DNA of 64,000 nt, from positions 124,001-188,000 of the forward strand of contig CAWKJU010000007.1 in NCBI GenBank assembly GCA_963849955.1, in the 5' to 3' direction. The DNA is from CAWFGW01 sp963849955 (GTDB lineage Bacteria > Bacteroidota > Bacteroidia > Cytophagales > JAAEPT01). How positions within the stretch are numbered: the first letter of the stretch is position 1; each line of letters opens with the position of its first letter. The notes under the pieces are model-generated. The model worked only from the letters and a program-made list of their open reading frames with translations. It searched no databases and was not told the origin of the DNA. Positions 61,657 through 64,000 of this stretch are shown piece after piece. The position numbers were made by a program, and so were the translations under genes.

Positions 61657-64000
61657 ATGGAACGAGCAATAAAAAGTATAAATAATTGGGGAGGATGGCT
61701 ACTGTGCCTAGGGTTACTCCTGTCTTTTCAAACGCATATAAGTCATGCACAAACCTATCCACCTTCAGCGGTGGTGACGATGCCATTCAGTAATGCATAT
61801 TTTAAAGCAGGCACGGATGTGGAAATTCACGTTTACTCGACCGATGCTGGAAAAACATCAAATAACGGAACTGTTACGAAGGTTGAGTTTTTTAGCAATG
61901 GCGCCAAGATTGGCGAAACGAGTACCCAAACCGATCATACCTACAAATTCATTTGGGGTTGTGTACCAGCGGGAGAATATAGAATAACTGCAAGGGCAAC
62001 TAATAACAAAGGAGTAACATTTACCTCTGTAGGAGTAATTATTAATGTTGGAACTCGAAATATTCAACCACAAGGACTTAGTGTGTGTAAAGGAAAATAC
62101 TTAGCAGGGTTGCATCAATATGAAACCATAGGAAATTGGGATCCTTATTTTAATGGGTTAAGTGCAGAAAATGCGTGTAAATGGGGTTCTATTGAAGGAA
62201 ATAGAGATAATCCAAACTGGGGTGGTGCTGACGCTGCTTACAAATATGCGAATGATAGAAACCTGATGTTTCGTTGGCATGCAGCGATGTGGGCAGCACA
62301 ATACCCATCATGGTTGTTTACTTTGAGTACAGCCGATGCACGTGCGGAATTGACTGAATATATGGAAGGAATTGCCTCTCGCTACAAATACATCGACCAA
62401 ATTGATGTATTGAATGAGCAACTATTTACTCACCAGCAACCCAATCAGCAGATGCGTGATAAATTCAGTGGTAAAACCAATACTGCAATTGACGATTTTA
62501 GTTGGCAAATATGGCTTTTTACTGAAGCTAGAAGAATATTTCCAAACACAAAGCTGGTCTTAAATGATTATGGTTTAGAAGGCAACAATCAGGCGATTGA
62601 CGAAATGTTAAAACTAGTTGCAGCACTTCGAGATAGAGGAATAATTGATGGTTTTGGTACACAGGCACATCACTTTAGTGTCGACCCACAACCCAATGGC
62701 AGAATTGATCAGGATTGTGACCGTATGGCTCGTGGAGGGGTTCCAGTGTATGTGACTGAGCTCGATATGGTTGGCGGAAATACTGAACAAGGTCAGTTGG
62801 CTACCTTCCAAAATCATTTTCCTGAATATTGGGAAAACCCACATGTGAAGGGTGTTACGTTTTGGGGACATGTGCTCGGTAGAACTTGGGTTACAGGTAC
62901 AGGGTTTACGCTTGAAAACGGGCAAGATAGAGCCGCTGGTACCTGGTTAAAAAATTACATGAATGGACAAGCAGATGTGGGTTATCCGATGTGTCCAACG
63001 GAAGGATGTACCAATACAGGACAAATAAGCTTAGCCATTACCTCACCCGTTTTTGGGGATCTATTTACTACTGAAGATGATATTATACTATCAGCAACTG
63101 CTACCGATGGAGATGGCACAATAGCTAATCTCAAGTTTTATGATGGTACTACGTTGTTGAACACCGATAACACAGCTCCTTATACTTATACCTGGAGTGG
63201 TGCAACGTTGGGAGAACATCAAATCAGAGTGGTGGCAACGGATAATGAAGGGAATGAAGTTGAAGCAACGATAACTATTCGGGTAAATATCCCCCAAGCC
63301 CCTTATGGTGGCACAGCTCATCCGATTCCAGGAACGATCCAACTAGAGGAATATGATGTCGGTGGCAATGGTTCTGCTTATATGGATGATACCCCAGGGA
63401 GTGAAACTGATGTTACCTTCAGAGATGATGAAGATGTAGACCTTGAAAATTGTACGGATGCAGGTGCTGGATACAACTTAGGTTGGACGAGTGCTGGCGA
63501 GTGGGTGGAGTACACCGTGGATGTTACCAAACCAGGTCGCTATTCATTAGATATCCGTTCAGCAGTGAATGGTACCGATAGAACCGTGTCAGTGACGATG
63601 GATGGCGAAGCAATTGCCACGGATGTAGCTATTCCAAACACTACAGGATGGCAAGTATGGCAGACCGTTACAGTAGATGACATCGTACTCATGCCAGGCG
63701 AAAAAGTAATGCGTTTGACCATAGGAGCTACCGATTATGTCAACTTAAACTATGTGACTTTTACCCTGGAGGAAGAGTTTGTTCAAGAACCATTTAACAG
63801 CACTGCTCACCAGATTCCAGGTAAAATTGAGGCAGAGGAATATGACTTAGGAGGCGAAGGATTAGCTTATCATGAAGCCAATATGAATGGCAACCAGGGA
63901 ACTGGCACTTTCAGAGATGATGAAGTAGATATTGAAGTGTGTACTGATGCTGGTGGTGGTTTTAACTTAGGTTATACCTTAACAGGAGAGTGGTTAGAGT
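61657..64000 (+). CDS. Secreted GH10-like xylanase with CBM6 domains (runs off right edge)
   Basis: The frame opens with ATG at 61657 and stays open to the window end (781 codons). The parts are: signal peptide (about 1-33), an Ig-like domain (about 35-125), a GH10-type barrel (about 140-450), a second Ig-like domain (about 460-545), then one complete CBM6 (about 550-705) and the start of a second. Catalytic residues fit: Glu254 in VLNEQ as acid/base and Glu368 in VTELD as nucleophile. It likely cleaves xylan. The C-terminal T9SS domain is expected beyond the window. Confidence 0.88.
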   Translation, partial: MERAIKSINNWGGWLLCLGLLLSFQTHISHAQTYPPSAVVTMPFSNAYFKAGTDVEIHVYSTDAGKTSNNGTVTKVEFFSNGAKIGETSTQTDHTYKFIWGCVPAGEYRITARATNNKGVTFTSVGVIINVGTRNIQPQGLSVCKGKYLAGLHQYETIGNWDPYFNGLSAENACKWGSIEGNRDNPNWGGADAAYKYANDRNLMFRWHAAMWAAQYPSWLFTLSTADARAELTEYMEGIASRYKYIDQIDVLNEQLFTHQQPNQQMRDKFSGKTNTAIDDFSWQIWLFTEARRIFPNTKLVLNDYGLEGNNQAIDEMLKLVAALRDRGIIDGFGTQAHHFSVDPQPNGRIDQDCDRMARGGVPVYVTELDMVGGNTEQGQLATFQNHFPEYWENPHVKGVTFWGHVLGRTWVTGTGFTLENGQDRAAGTWLKNYMNGQADVGYPMCPTEGCTNTGQISLAITSPVFGDLFTTEDDIILSATATDGDGTIANLKFYDGTTLLNTDNTAPYTYTWSGATLGEHQIRVVATDNEGNEVEATITIRVNIPQAPYGGTAHPIPGTIQLEEYDVGGNGSAYMDDTPGSETDVTFRDDEDVDLENCTDAGAGYNLGWTSAGEWVEYTVDVTKPGRYSLDIRSAVNGTDRTVSVTMDGEAIATDVAIPNTTGWQVWQTVTVDDIVLMPGEKVMRLTIGATDYVNLNYVTFTLEEEFVQEPFNSTAHQIPGKIEAEEYDLGGEGLAYHEANMNGNQGTGTFRDDEVDIEVCTDAGGGFNLGYTLTGEWLE

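Noticed and set aside
61858..63722. Minus-strand frames over the right-edge region
   Set aside because: They lie antisense to the GH10-like gene, whose frame is open to the edge with catalytic motifs.

Overview
The window reads as chromosomal DNA of a Bacteroidota bacterium carrying a type IX secretion system (T9SS). The evidence is a PorP/SprF-like protein, many proteins with Por-type or gliding-type (CHU_C-like) C-terminal sorting domains, DUF4836-like and IPDANFK-type leucine-rich-repeat (LRR) proteins, a Bacteroidota-style four-gene ligase-associated DNA repair operon, and low G+C. The large CAZyme repertoire (GH30-like, GH10-like, a GH-A-like enzyme, an esterase and a lectin-bearing metallopeptidase-like protein) points to a degrader of plant or algal polysaccharide. 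Genus cannot be decided from this sequence.

Region 1 (1-32.9 kb) is mostly core genome. It holds the C-terminus of an iron-type alcohol dehydrogenase, a thioredoxin, and a tight minus-strand run plsC-gatC-TPR membrane protein-cobalamin adenosyltransferase. Next come a ROK sugar kinase, citrate synthase, dnaB, mpl, a DEDD exonuclease, rsmE, a fatty acid desaturase, leuS and purB. Two tandem LRR genes are separated by a decayed copy of the 3' end of the neighbouring B12-binding radical SAM gene, which marks a segmental duplication. A three-gene lipoprotein/DUF4836-like operon ends the region. Several strong hairpin terminators punctuate it.

Region 2 (33-51 kb) is accessory. G+C-richer secreted CAZyme-type genes at 33.3-35.6 and 39.4-42.6 kb flank a very A+T-rich insert with a membrane KAP-type P-loop NTPase and a RelE/ParE toxin-antitoxin pair. 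An esterase, a palindromic extragenic repeat, small DUF genes, a GntA-like (YqcI/YcgG) haem enzyme next to a DUF1989 gene, and a GH30-like enzyme follow.

Region 3 (51-64 kb) starts with the exonuclease-ligase-helicase-PdeM repair operon. Then comes a locus of ECF sigma factor, anti-sigma factor and LRR surface protein, read away from a divergent PorP/SprF-like gene. Both the anti-sigma factor and the LRR protein end in a T9SS type-B-like domain, so the locus looks like a self-contained surface secretion and sensing module. The window closes with an orphan CBM6/T9SS tail and a GH10-CBM6-CBM6 enzyme that runs off the right edge.

Observations most worth a second look: the sigma/anti-sigma/LRR/PorP module; the SSB-like acidic tip on DnaB; loss of the cysteine zinc motif in the ROK kinase; the KAP/TA island; the duplicated radical SAM tail; and the apparent one-base frame problem at the start of the PorP-like gene.
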